Shown here: positions 11,547 through 22,387 of the stretch, one piece after another
Layout of the letters: each line of letters opens with the position of its first letter
Position numbering within the stretch: the stretch's first letter is position 1
Source: Ophioderma brevispina
Taxonomy: Eukaryota > Echinodermata > Ophiuroidea > Amphilepidida > Ophiodermatidae
Direction of reading: 5' to 3'
Length of the DNA stretch: 64,000 nt
Assembly (NCBI GenBank): GCA_023653785.1
Contig: JAMKCH010088226.1
Coordinates: forward strand, 245,158-309,157
The notes under the pieces: model-generated
Told to the model about the DNA's origin: nothing
The model's database searches: none
What the model saw: the letters and a program-made list of their open reading frames with translations, nothing else
Program-made: the position numbers and the translations under genes

Positions 11547-11727
11547 AGCACGGTAAAGTTAGCGGCATATTAGAAATTAGAAATGCGACATTCGTTATTA
11601 AGGGAGATATCGAACTGTGGGTTGTTTTTCTACACCGATCAGGACCTACTGAGTCTAAGAGATCCATTTTGAAAATTCGACTTTTGAACATTTTTCTAAG
11701 TTGAGCCCCGAATGTCCATTCGGATGA
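11547..11727. repeat. Left arm of a 4.9-kb-spaced inverted repeat
   Basis: Starts agcacggtaaag and includes gggagatatcgaactgtggg, cgatcaggacctactgag and ttttgaaaattcgacttt. The inverse of the same series occurs at about 16220-16425. Together they bracket the LINE and the arrays in the receptor intron. Confidence 0.7.
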
Positions 11728-11839
11728 ACTTACAATTAGATAAAAGCCTTAGAGATCATATTCGTTTGCGTTTCAGATTTTCACATACTTACTGATATAC
11801 CTTGCATAAATGAATAAAAAAAATACAAAATAACTTTTA

Positions 11840-14735
11840 CATAACTACTACTAAACCAAAGTTTTAAATCCGGTTTATCCTCAACGGGTGAACCGGATTT
11901 TCACCTCACAGTGCAGCAACCGCCCTGACTCCTTCCTTCCATTTCACCCGATTCAATGCATCCTCCATCCTCAACCCAACCCTCCTACTCTCCTCCTCCA
12001 CTTGTTTCTTCCATGTCTTCTTGGACGTCCCCTCCTCAAACCGCTCAGGCTCGAACTCAAAGCCCTTCTTACACATGCTCAGCATCCTTCCTCAACACAT
12101 GCCCATACCACGTACCCTATTCCTCCGTCGCCAACCGGTCCACCGCCTCATCCAAACCCAACATCTGCATCAAGTCCTCAGTCTTCATCCTGTCCATCAA
12201 CTTCACACCACACATCGCTCTTAATCTTATCATTGCTCTCTCTGTCCTCCTCAAAATCCCCTCTCATTTTCACTCAACACCCCGTCTCACTCCATACAGC
12301 ATCACTGATCTCACACAACTCTTATCCCATTCCTTTCATCTTCAAGGATATCTTTTCCCTTGCAACCCTCCCACATTCCCTAAACTTCACCCACCCATAC
12401 CTCACTTTCGCTGTCACGCCACCTCACAGCCACCACCCCCACGAACCGTTTTGTTTTTGTTTTTTTTTTTTAATTGTGTTATCCTCTAGGTATGTGAACT
12501 CCTTCACTGACTCCACCTCATCACACAACTTTTCCTCCTGTTTCTCATCCCACCAGCTCCCTTCTCACATCTTCTAGCACACAACCTCCACATAGGGGTC
12601 ACTCTCTTCCCTTTATGCATCTCCCATGGATCCATTTCCCACATTCTCACACGCCCTGAATTTGCTTTTACTCTCGTCCCACACACCCCACGTGGGTCCT
12701 ACCTTACTCGCTACCACCTCCCTCTCCACCCCACTCACCAGCACTTTGTCTTTCCAAGGTTTACCTTCAGACCCTTACTCTCAACAGGGCCGCGGGGAGA
12801 AATTGCGGGCCCGGGGGAACCTTGGAGTTAAGGCCCTTTTACAACTCGGGGGCCTGTATAATGTAGTTAATCGATGCAACCTTAATGGGGGGTTTTGTTT
12901 GAATTATATTTTGTTTATGGAGACTGCCCAGGGGTGCGGTGGGGAGGGGGTGGGCCCCCCTCACACGAGATGCGCGGAAGCATTGCAATGTTCACTTTCC
13001 AAAACACATTTTCTCATGAAAATTTGATAGAAACAAAAAGAACTTTGTAAGTGTTTCACTTTTTAATGGGAGATGATGATAATGGTAGAGGTATGACAAT
13101 TTGAAATTGGTATGTAGTCCACTTAATAATTAATGACCAACCAACAAATCTTAATTGTTTTTGTGTAATTTCTCAAACCAAGAAAGGCTCAACACTAATT
13201 TATTAACCGCGCGTAGCGCGAAAAAAAAAATTGGGGGGGAGTTCGTTGCGTGGGTTACAGAGTATTTTCTCAACGTGAGTAGGTATCATTGTCGCAGGAG
13301 GGGGAAACGGACCCCCTGAATCCGCACAATGCTCTCTTGCTTTTCCTTCTCGCTCCCCTCTCTCTCTCTCTCTCTCCATCCCCTCTCTCACTTTCCTTGT
13401 CTGACTTTTGTCACAACCGTAAGGACTGAACCTTTATTTTTTACGGGCCTCTAGGACCCCGGGCCCCCTAGGACCCCGGGCCCGGGGTCAATTACCCCAC
13501 ATTTGACCCCCCTCTCGGCGGTACTGCTCTCAAAGGCCTTCTTCCATTTCCAAAACTTCTCCCTCAGTCCCTCCACTGTCTCACCATTAAAACCAAGTCA
13601 TCCGCATACAACATCTCACTTAGCAAACCTTCTTTTGCACTCTCTGTGACTACATCAATCACAATTGCAAAAATCAATGGCGAAGTACAGAACCTTGATG
13701 CACACCCACCTTCACCTCAAACTCCTCGGACAAATCAGACCCACTCTAGCTCTCGTTTTGGCTCCTTCATACAAACTCATCACTGCTCTAACCACTACTT
13801 CTGGTATCTCTCTCTCTCTCTTCCTCATCGCCCACTCCATCACTTTCCTAGGTACCCTATCAAATGCTTCTCCAAGTCGACAAAACACATATACAGTTCT
13901 TCCCTTGAGCTCGATATTCCTCTTGCAACCTCCTTAAAATAAACACTGCATCTATCGTTCCCTTCCCTGGCATTAACCCAAATTGCATCTCATCCACTTC
14001 CAGTATCTTCCGAATCCTATTTTCCAGAACTCTCTCCACAATCTTCATTACATGCTCTAACAACTTCACACCCCTATATGCACCACAACTCATTGCATCC
14101 CATTTCCCTTTAAAAATTGGAATTACCACACTCACTGCCCACTCCACCGGCATCCCTTCCCCATCTAACACTCTCTAACACAACTCCATCATCACACCAA
14201 TCCCTATCTCTCCACTTGCAATAATCATCTCAGCACTCACCTCTGAGGGTCCAACCGCCTTTCCTTTTTTCATTTCCCTTATTGCCTTCACACTTCTTCC
14301 CGGCTGACCCTCCTAACTGGCCCTTCCACCACATCAGCCTCTACATTCTGATCCCACTCATTCTCCTCATTCATGATTCTCTCCATATTCTCTTTCCAGA
14401 CCCTGTCTCTTTCTCACTGAAATTCAACTTTCCATCACTTCCTCTCATACATCTTCCCCCTTCAACATCTCTTCCATCCTTTTTCATTGCCTTCACTATC
14501 TTATACACCTTGTTTGGATTCTCTCTCAACTCACTCAGCCCCTTCTCTGCCTCCTCCTTCATAGCCTTCGCAACCACTTTCTTTGCTCGCTTCTTTAGCC
14601 TCTTATAGCTTACCTTATTCTCTTCCGTAACATTTTTTCTCATATCCTTGAATGCATCCTTCTTTCTCGCTATCGCCTCCCTCACCTCATCATTCCACCA
14701 CCACGTATCTCTCCTGTCTCTCCTAACATGGCAGA
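11840..14735 (-). pseudogene. Degenerate non-LTR retrotransposon (RT ORF), minus strand, interrupted
   Basis: Reverse-transcribes its own RNA at the target site in intact relatives. Reading 5' to 3' on the minus strand: a basic helical linker (14685-14371), then RT fingers with VVIPIFKGKWDAMSCGAYRG, LLEHVMKIVERVLENR and MQFGLMPGKGTIDAVFILRR (14171-13860). The catalytic box follows as MLYADDLVLM near 13600 and WKKAFES near 13530. After an insertion at 12788-13515 come KVNLGKTKVLVSGVE (about 12760), then AMCGVKLMDRMKTEDLMQML with the WYGH/GRPRRHG-like tail near 12200-11950. Stops and frameshifts are frequent, so it is dead. No endonuclease domain was found, so the copy is 5' truncated. The clade could not be fixed. 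Long plus-strand frames at 11888-12577 and 13646-13942 are its antisense shadows. Confidence 0.8.
12788..13515. mobile_element. ~730-bp insertion inside the LINE reverse transcriptase
   Basis: The RT frame is continuous on both sides (AFES... and ...GLKVNLGKTKV) but broken here by unrelated DNA that is GC-rich at both edges. CGGGCCCGGG-type words occur near 12808 and again twice near 13460-13485. The interior holds a C/T-rich tract (13350-13385) and no recognised gene. No clean target duplication was seen, so the class is unknown. Confidence 0.55.
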
Positions 14736-14736
14736 A

Positions 14737-15310
14737 TGTATTTCATTACGCGTCGGTTATTACATTACACGAAATAGACCGTATTCAATACCCAGCCATG
14801 TTGGTGGACAAGATAGACGCATTCCAGTACTACAATACATTTACCTGTCAATGACCCCTGTGCAATCGCTAAACATGGATCGATTGACCGCTTAATGTAT
14901 TGTAGTCCTGGAATGTATGCATCTTGTCCACCAACATGTCTGGTGGCTGACGTCATATTGAATACGGTCTATACACCGCGTTATGTAATCATTTTGTGTA
15001 ATGTAATAAGCGACGCGTAGTGTAATGAATTCCGCCGTGTTATGTAATAAAACAGATAATGTAATAACAATTGCCGCGTAATGTAATAAAGCAGGTAATG
15101 TAATGAAAATGACCGTGTTATGTAATAATATTTTATTAGTTTACACGACAATTTTTATTACGTTACACGATACCTGTTTTATTACATAACACGGGAGAAT
15201 GTATTACATTCCTCGACGGTTATTACATTACACGAAATTGTTAGGCAAAGTATATTGCGAAAGGCGTCGGTTATTACGCGTACATTACGAGAAATTATTA
15301 CATAACACGG
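14737..15310. repeat. Palindromic TACATTACACGAAAT array
   Basis: Words such as attacattacacgaaat, attacataacacgg and their inverses recur every 25-40 bp. An internal palindrome is centred near 14870: accgtattcaatac, tgttggtggacaagat and ccag(t/g)actacaatacat appear at 14769-14833 and inverted at 14892-14971. Its left edge abuts the LINE 5' end. Noncoding. Confidence 0.75.
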
Positions 15311-15349
15311 TGTAACAGGCATTCGTGAAATGTGAATGTGAAAACAAAA

Positions 15350-15535
15350 TTTTGAAATTCGGAATAACGAGCACGGTATTTGGTTTCGGAATACCAAACC
15401 TTTTTCAATATTCGGAATAACGAACCTTTTTTTGAGATTCGGAATTGCGAACCCTTTGTATAGGATTCGGAATAGCGAACCCTTTTCAAGATTCGAAATA
15501 TCAACCCCTTTTAAGATTCGGAATATCGAGATTGC
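15350..15535. repeat. ~28-bp minisatellite, about seven units
   Basis: Each unit has gattcggaatagcgaaccc followed by ttttcaa or a variant; starts are near 15354, 15383, 15410, 15437, 15466, 15491 and 15515. The 186-codon minus-strand frame across it is a repeat product (FRILKKG / IPNLEKG motifs), not a recognised protein. Confidence 0.75.
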
Positions 15536-15994
15536 CCCTAAAATGACTTCATAAAATTGGATCCTTATTCTATACTTTAAGGTTTTATCTATATTTAAGC
15601 ACATCATCTGTAAAATAAGCTTTAGAAAACCTGTGTCATTTAGGGGGCAACCCTTAACAGATCTATGATGTCCCTTAAGTTCAGTTCTCTTCAAAGAAGC
15701 GATTTTATTAACTTTGTATAATATGTACAGATGTAGGCCCATTGCCCTTAAATCTTGGAAAGTTAAGGGAATTTCTTACTAAATTGTATTTAACTCTTAA
15801 ATTTGACCAAGGAATCTATTGGTAAAAGTTACACTTAAGTGTGCTTTATGAATAGGAGATCCATCGGCACTCTCTTCTTAAACTAACGCGGTACGCGCGC
15901 ACGTGAGTACACCATCTGGATACCTCAATGGCCGTGGGTGAATAAGAATTTTATTCTGTTTGAAAATCTTTTGAAAGATGGTTAGATGAAACGT

Positions 15995-16170
15995 GGTCAT
16001 GTTATAACATAACGCGTTAATTTTTATTACATTGCGCGTTTATTTTTTTATTACACTACACGAAGATATTTATTACATTACCTGTTTTATTACATAACAC
16101 GGCAAAATTTATAACGTTACGCGTCGGTTTATACATTGCACGAAATTTATTACATAACACGGTGTGATTA
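15995..16170. repeat. Second TACATTACACGA-type array
   Basis: The same word family as 14737-15310 (attacactacacgaa, attacataacacggc, cgcgtcggtt). Lies next to the right inverted arm and about 300 bp from the receptor exon donor. Confidence 0.65.
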
Positions 16171-16219
16171 TGCAAAGAACTCCCTTAATTGAACAAAGTT
16201 GCCGATTCAGAGTTCTATA

Positions 16220-16425
16220 TCTCCCTTAATAGCGAATGTCTAAATTTGGAATTCCATTTAGACATTCGGGACTTCATACTTAGAGAAAAATTTCGAAAGT
16301 CGAATTTTCAAAATGGGCCTCATTACACTTAGTAGATCCTGATCGGTGAAGAAAACCAACCCATAGTTCGATATCTCCCCAATAGCCAATGTCTAATTCC
16401 TAATATGCTGCTCTTTACCGTGCTT
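16220..16425. repeat. Right arm of the 4.9-kb-spaced inverted repeat
   Basis: Inverse of 11547-11727 over most of its length, with an additional internal inversion of gcgaatgtctaaat and atttagacattcg (16220-16268). It ends 45 bp from the splice donor of the receptor TM1-5 exon. Confidence 0.7.
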
Positions 16426-16469
16426 CCCAACATTATGTTTTATGTATCAGGCCTATGCATTAATTTTAC

Positions 16470-18740
16470 CTTCAAGCAGAGAAGAACGTCTTGTAGTTTC
16501 ACACCAGTCTGTTGTTGTTGAAGGTTCCTTGAACGCCTCTGGTCTCGACAGGTAATGGTAGCAACCACAAGGAACAGAATGACGTTATTTGTAAGGGATA
16601 CTGCTGCAGGAACACCAAATGCAAATAGGTTGGCAGTTGGTTCCGCTATCCAACAAGGGGAACTTTCGCTGTACATAAAAATGAAGATGTCGGCTACTTT
16701 GAAATGGAGAATGACGCAAACAATGACAATAACCAAAGGGATACCCCAACCAAGAAGAGGTAGAACACAGCGATACGTCGTACCTGATTCCAGGACTTCT
16801 CTATTCCGCAGTGGCTTAAAGACAAACAAGTAGAACAAATTGTAACTGATTATAGTCATCCAAGAAAAAGCAGCTAACCACGAGAAATGGCTTAATATTG
16901 CTGAGCCAACGCATAGTCCATGCGACAGCGACACCTTCATGTTTACCATGGGTAGAAATTGTGCCAAGAAAAGTGTTACACAGAGAATCATAATACAGTG
17001 ACCGTGGAAGTTTCGTAATTCATGGAAAGCACAGTGTAATCCAAAAACTACTACAAGTCCTCCAAGGGACACGCATGTTCCGATAATACTCGCAATCTCA
17101 AGAGAACCCGAATAAGAAAACAGCTTGGCAGTGGATATGGGAAAATTGTTAGCGCAGATCAGAACGCGGCCGTCGGGAAACATGACGTATTCCGGACGTT
17201 CAGGTCACATTTCAACATGTAAGCGTGTCTGGTTGCAATTCGAATAATTTACTATAGTCCTCAGGATTGAGCGTTACTAAGGGGCATACAAGTAAATCTA
17301 TCTCTTCTCCGCATACATCAACAGCTACTTCTTTAGGCAAAAGCAGTTTTTATCGAATTACTAAAACGCTTGTACAAATATGATTGTAATACTAATTCGG
17401 AATAATGAACTTGCCGTTGTGACTAAATATTTCTGCGTAAGTAGTACTATTCACGGGATTAAAATCATCAGCCTTCCCACTCAACCAAATGCCGCCGCAA
17501 ATTTTAGATTTGGGAAATTTATTGCACATATGTAAGTAATCCGCGCTCTCTACATAACAACCTCGTAAAAGAATGCCTGATTGTTGGAAAATTTCATCCA
17601 AGTCATTTGCCATATTGCAGACAGAATTGTCACTGCGAAACATTACTTGCCCCGTATGCTCACCAAACTTGAAGTATCTGTGCCATTTGTCACTGAACTC
17701 GGCACCCGTAATGTTAAGAACACTTAGCAAGCAAGACTGTATTTCTTCCTGAAAGTCGCGGTTGGCGGGGTAATCTGTAGCGAAGACGATCCATGATTCC
17801 TGATTCTTGCAGCACATGCCATCTATGGGATTGATGAATCTGGAAGGAACAATACAATCAGATCCGTTTACAAGAACAAAACCTGGGGCACAAGAGAGAG
17901 ATCGGCATTTTCCATTGTAGGGGTCAAATATCTGGTTCGTCTCTGAGCACTGCTTAATGTATTCGATTCTATTACTCACGCTAGGTTTAAAATTCCAAAT
18001 GTTCAGAAGATATGGTGCATTGCCAAATATCTCTGCCGAGCAGGATTTAATTGATATATCAACCCCATTACACACGGCACAGTGAAAGTTCTTATACATC
18101 TCAGTGACGGAATGACATACCCTAGCGAAGTATGTAGCACATGCAGAAGCGATTGAAGCATTTGGATAAGATGGCGGACAAGAATCCTTCAAAAACGGAT
18201 AACAAAATCGAAGTCGTTTTCCAAGCGTTCCAAAGATTTGCTTGTATACCTCACACTGCCTATTGTTTGACTTGTCAGCGGTATAACCAAGATATACATT
18301 CCATGGATCTATCTCTATAAAATCCCTACTATTACATATTGCACAGAAAATGTTCCGGAAGTTGTTTCCATAATGGTCAAACGCTGGCCAACCGGTTAGT
18401 AGCTTTGGACTGGGGTCAAAGCTCAGTAACGAATAAGCTTCACAGCGTTCGCGTACAGATTCCCCTTTCCAATCTAGTGGACACTTATCAATAAGCAAAA
18501 CTGAAGCTCCCTGTCTTACCAGGGGACTTTCTGAGAGTGGACGACAGGTGAACAATGATATATTTATTACGCCAGTTTCGTTCAGTGGAGAACAAATATC
18601 CTGAAAATCAGTGCAACAGTCGTGAAATAGTTCACACTGGGGATCACAACCACAGTCGACTGGCTTAGATTGGTATCCACATCGTCCAAGGCAACTGTGC
18701 TCTACGGGAACTGGAAAATGTAAGCCTTGTAGTTCAGCTC
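16470..18740 (-). CDS. Main exon of the GPCR: somatomedin-B domain, Cys-rich ectodomain, TM1-TM5 (contains stops/frame change)
   Basis: A cell-surface receptor of the Methuselah-like/family B group. The acceptor CCCAATTTCAG gives a start at 18740 in phase 1. The first domain is somatomedin-B with all eight cysteines (SCLGRCGY...DCGCDPQC...HDCC...DIC, about 18705-18600). A Cys-rich ectodomain of about 400 residues follows, with VCGEEIDLLVCPLVTLNPED and PEYVMFPDGRVLICANNF just before TM1. Five membrane segments follow: IASIIGTCVSLGGLVVVFGL, CIMILCVTLFLAQF, the LSHFSWLAAFSWMTIISYNL helix typical of family B TM3, CVLPLLGWGIPLVIVIVCVI, and a TM5 near VSLTNNVILFLVVATI. The exon closes at a GTAAAA donor after LLCLK. 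In-frame TAG (17392-17394) and TAA (17350-17352), plus a frame change near 17205-17214, break it. Length modulo 3 implies one net extra base. Open frame above 18740 is antisense SINE, not exon. Confidence 0.85.
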
Positions 18741-18835
18741 CTGAAATTGGGTACACAGGGATGAAAATATCACTCAATGTGAGTGAAAAATTAATAATAA
18801 TAAAAAAGTGTAAACGTTTCTTATGAGGCGAGCGC

Positions 18836-19145
18836 TTATCCACTGCACCATAGTGGATCAGCGCTCGCAGTGGATCAGCGCTCGCCTCACAAGCATAAGG
18901 TTGTGGGTTCGAGCCCCGCCGTCGCCAATGTGTTGTGCACTTGGGCAAGGCGCTTTACCTCGCTTGTCTCTCTCCACCCAGGAGTATAACTGGATACCGG
19001 CATATGCTGGGAATGCAAAAGAGACTCGCTGTGCGGGAGGAGTGGCGAACCCCCCACAGCAACATTATATGAGGGAGTCTGGCCCAAACGCCAAAGACAG
19101 AGAGATGGGCACCCCGCCTGCGGGCGTACCATTTGCATTTGCATT
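18836..19145 (+). mobile_element. tRNA-derived SINE
   Basis: The head has a box-A-like tggatcagcgctcgcctc and box B GGTTCGAGCCC with a GTGGG/CCCGC T-stem. The body runs through cacttgggcaaggcgctttac and ccacccaggagtataactgg, a body type common in marine invertebrate SINEs. The first ~30 bp of the head are repeated (gtggatcagcgctcgc twice). It lies just upstream of the SMB exon, and its antisense frame accounts for the apparent N-terminal extension of that exon's ORF. Confidence 0.75.
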
Positions 19146-19830
19146 GCAAACATCCCCATATACGTTTCAAACGATCAAATCCGATTAAGAAATGAAGTGA
19201 ACCAATGACAATTTATTTTAGCTAAAATTCATAAATTCGTACTTGATAAAATGGATGTAATACATTGGAAAAGATACTCATCTTATCTGTCACACCAAAA
19301 TTTACGCAAACTGACGATTAAAATCATGACGTCCGTCATTATGGAACACAACAATCGACATTTTCCGAACATCCGTCAAACCAAGGTGCGTCGAATCTGC
19401 TCAATTTGGTGTATTACATAATGACGGATGTTGAATGAATTGCCGAGATTCACCGCTTTGAACTGTAAATATAATATAAATTTCTAGTGATAGCAATATT
19501 TATAAATCAATTACATATTTTGTTTGTGTCAGTTATAACTTTAAGGTATGAATATTTTCTAATTACTGTAACAAAAGTATTTAAAAACCTTGGTTGTGAA
19601 TTCACTTCTATAACAGAGGGTCTAAAATCCGTCAATATGTAATACACCAAAGTCTCTGTTATGCAACATATAAACGTCAAAATTGTCAAATTTCTAATTA
19701 AGATTAGTAAACTAATTACTTGCAAGCTTCGACACTTGGCATGTTAGAAGACAGTTGTATTTAGTACCATTTTCCTTAATTTCGTAAAAATTCAACATCC
19801 GACACTATGTAATACACCCGACGATATATG
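19146..19830. repeat. MITE-like repeat, left copy of a 7.2-kb-spaced inverted pair
   Basis: Inverse of 26935-27545. Shared words in mirror order: aaacatccccat, aaatggatgtaatac, cataatgacggatgtt, gccgagattcaccgcttt, ttacatattttgtttgtgtc, ctctgttatgcaacat, cttgcaagcttcgacac. The inner end reads tacacccgacg. It appears truncated at its outer end where the SINE begins. Noncoding. Confidence 0.75.
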
Positions 19831-19902
19831 TACCTTTTAATTTGAAATTTCAACTATGTTCGCCATTTCCTTTTTAAAGGAATTTTTATTTATCTACCTT
19901 TA

Positions 19903-20180
19903 GGACAGGACATAAAGAGTCCATGGTATCCAAACTGTGAACACGTCCCCTTCTTTGTAGCAAGGCCTGTCAGCCGTATGCTTTTTCGGCCAGTGGAATC
20001 GACGTATTCTTCCGGGTTTCCAGCAAGGTAATTTCTGAAGCATTTGGAAATATTGAGGCCAGGTTACAATCATCAAAACCTGTACTGTAGAAAATTCTGC
20101 ATTTCCAACAAGATGACTAAATAAATCGGAACATATCCATTTGGCCATGGCTTTTGCATCGATGAAGAACTGCGAAAATA
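19903..20180 (-). other. Unrecognised open frame with a good acceptor-like start
   Basis: A strong TTATTTTCGCAG acceptor-like sequence precedes FFIDAKAMAKWICSDLFSHL, and the frame stays open for about 93 codons to ITS end (VWIPWTLYVLS, stop). I recognise no domain. If read as an exon the start is phase 0, which does not fit the phase-1 junctions of the surrounding receptor gene, so it is not part of that gene as modelled. It could be a chance frame or part of another transcript. Confidence 0.2.
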
Positions 20181-20325
20181 ACATCCAGTCACAATTTATT
20201 CTTTTTTTGCATATATATTCGTTAAAATACTTTAAATACTTTAAATCGAAGATCAACACTTTACGGTCATCAAAAGTTAAAATGACCAATATTTACCTTA
20301 TTATTATAACCTATTTAATATACTT

Positions 20326-20400
20326 AAAGACACTATCAGTGAATCAGCCGAAAGAGTCAAAATATTTGAAATTTGCAGGAATAGCTTAAAAATTGAACCT
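20326..20400. mobile_element. Solo end of a TTAAAGACAC MITE
   Basis: Starts cttaaagacactatcagtga and includes tttgaaatttgcaggaatag, matching the left 60 bp of the complete element at 48031-48384. No matching opposite end was found nearby, so it looks truncated. Confidence 0.5.
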
Positions 20401-22048
20401 CTCCACCTTGGATGAAATTTAAAATCTTAGCGAACACTTTCCCCCTAAACCAAGGCAGGCGTCTGCTCCGTGATTTTTTCAAAAGTGCATTACGTACAGT
20501 TAAGGGACGTTAGGGATATAATCGTATCAAAAATGTTAATCTTGAATATGGTTATAATTTGTTTTCTCGGAAGTTTAAAAAGTAGAGTAAAAGTCTGTGT
20601 TGACTTAGAGTTACATTATCGGAAAAGCAAAGCGTGCGCCATGTTGATTCAAGCTGTAATTTGGTTTGTAGGACGCCTGAGTTGTTGGAACCGCCTCCTC
20701 CAAGTCTCATTTCAAGTCTTCGTTAAATTCAGCGTCTGTAAAGAATCAGAGAGTAGAAACAACATTTGAGATTCATATAAACAAAAAACAAAATAACATC
20801 CAACTTAGAAATTAACAATTAGCAAATTAAAATTAACGTGGGACTTCAATTGGCTCTACTCCTCATTGGGATAATGCGGAAAATCTTTACATCCGAAGTA
20901 AGGAGGCCTACTCGTTATTTTGTATTGAGGTTAATCTGTGAAGTAGTTATTTCTTTATTCACAAATATAATCACTGCAGAAGTGCGTCGATTTAAATGCA
21001 TAGAAGCCTATTAGACAAACCTCGATTTCAAGGATTGACTCATGGCGCAATTTTACTAACAAAAAACAACACCGCCACTCACCAACGGAAAGTCTGATTT
21101 GAATTCTCTTTTTTTGGCTCCCAAAGACCACCTGGATTTGCCCATTATCATATATCATTGGGCATATATTTTGACCACCTCAGATCTGAGAAGTCTCTCT
21201 AACGTCATGAACAAAGTGCCGAATTTCCTAAATCTTGTATCACAAATTATGACATCACCATTCAGTAATGAGCGACGCTCTTTATTATTTTGCAATCGGA
21301 AACCAGTTCCGAAGGAGTTTGTTCGTGGTCTGACATATCAGTTTCGCCACATTTCCCGTATTTGGAGATTTTTAGACTTCAACACATCCCGAGTTGGACT
21401 GCGAAGCTGGTAGGTTGGTATGTAAAGTGATCATGGTAATCCACCAACTACATTGGATATTATTGAACAATATATAGCAGTTGTAGAAGAATGACCACTA
21501 TAATACATAAACCTGAATACAAAATTCAAATTCATGATTGTATAACGTGTGTTACTCTTGTACAATGTCAAATGTAAACTCTTTTTGAAGTTAAAAATGA
21601 TCGGTATTACGTGTGTAAAATTTTACAGTAATGTTGAAGTCCGTTAACACATTTGAAGATTTTATTTTCCCCAGATATTTTCAATTACAATTTGTGACTA
21701 TTTAATGGACCGTTGATGTGAGATGATCCTTATACGTCGGCTTAAATAACGTCATATTTTTGTACCATAACTGTCAGTATTTTTTCTTTGTCATTGGATG
21801 TGCCATTTTGGAATCATTATCCTATGAAAATTAAAATCACAGAAAAACTACCCGGTTTAGAGGGTGTAAAGACCACACACCCTTGAATCCCTAAACTCCG
21901 AGGGGATTGGGGGGCTTGTATTCTACGCTGGATATCGTGCTCACGTATGACCAAAGTTTTGGTATGACCGACCTGCCAAAAGTACCTCCACTTTTGTACA
22001 CGCGCATGATATCCACCCTGGAAAACAAATGTCCCAGGTTTAACTCAC
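20401..22048. other. Receptor intron sequence; nothing firm recognised
   Basis: Overlapping small frames on both strands (20470-20769, 20955-21413) have no domain I can name. A short inverted stretch (gagggtgtaaag / cacacaccctt) occurs around 21860-21885. Confidence 0.4.
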
Positions 22049-22387
22049 TAGCACAAAAAACCGCTGCTGCTGTTCTTTCCCTAGGACATCCTATATTATG
22101 CCATGCAGTAAGTGTACACTTTTCCAGAGTTGAGATAGACCTGAAGTTTCTTGGACATTTAACTGTGTTGATGAAGTAAGTATAGTTTTCCGGTTGTTTC
22201 ACGGTGAAGGTAAGCAGTGCTGATGAGAAGCCAAGCTGTCGACATGCAATGTCAGCGTCTCCGTATTCCCAAAAGCTACCGCAAATGCCACCCCATCGAG
22301 ATACTCCGTCATATACTTCAACGTAGCCATTATCATTGTCGCTTTCCATGGACAACCGTTTCAAACGTAGCTGAAGAGATTGATTTG
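22049..22387 (-). CDS. SRCR-domain exon of the receptor gene
   Basis: SRCR domains are disulfide-rich extracellular ligand-binding or adhesion modules. The exon starts after TTCTTTTCAG and ends at a consensus GTGAGT donor. It is 339 nt (113 codons) with phase 1 on both sides, the usual arrangement for shuffled extracellular modules. The domain reads LRLKRLS...GYVEVYDGVSRWGGICGSFW, then DADIACRQLGF, VKCPRN, EKCTL, GCPRERTAAAVFCA. All six group-A cysteines are present. The terminal A of the exon plus GA of the SMB exon make an intact codon (AGA), supporting direct splicing to 18740. It should lie outside the membrane, N-terminal to the SMB domain. Confidence 0.8.

Noticed and set aside
11888..12577. 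229-codon plus-strand Ser/Pro/His-rich frame
   Set aside because: Antisense of the minus-strand LINE reverse transcriptase; composition reflects the complement of a Glu/Arg-rich coding strand.
15182..15742. 186-codon minus-strand frame with FRI/IPN repeats
   Set aside because: Explained by the 28-bp minisatellite; no domain.
18741..18948. N-terminal ~70 codons of the long frame leading into the SMB domain
   Set aside because: This part reads antisense through a tRNA-derived SINE (RRRGSNPQPYACEAS); the exon acceptor lies at 18741.
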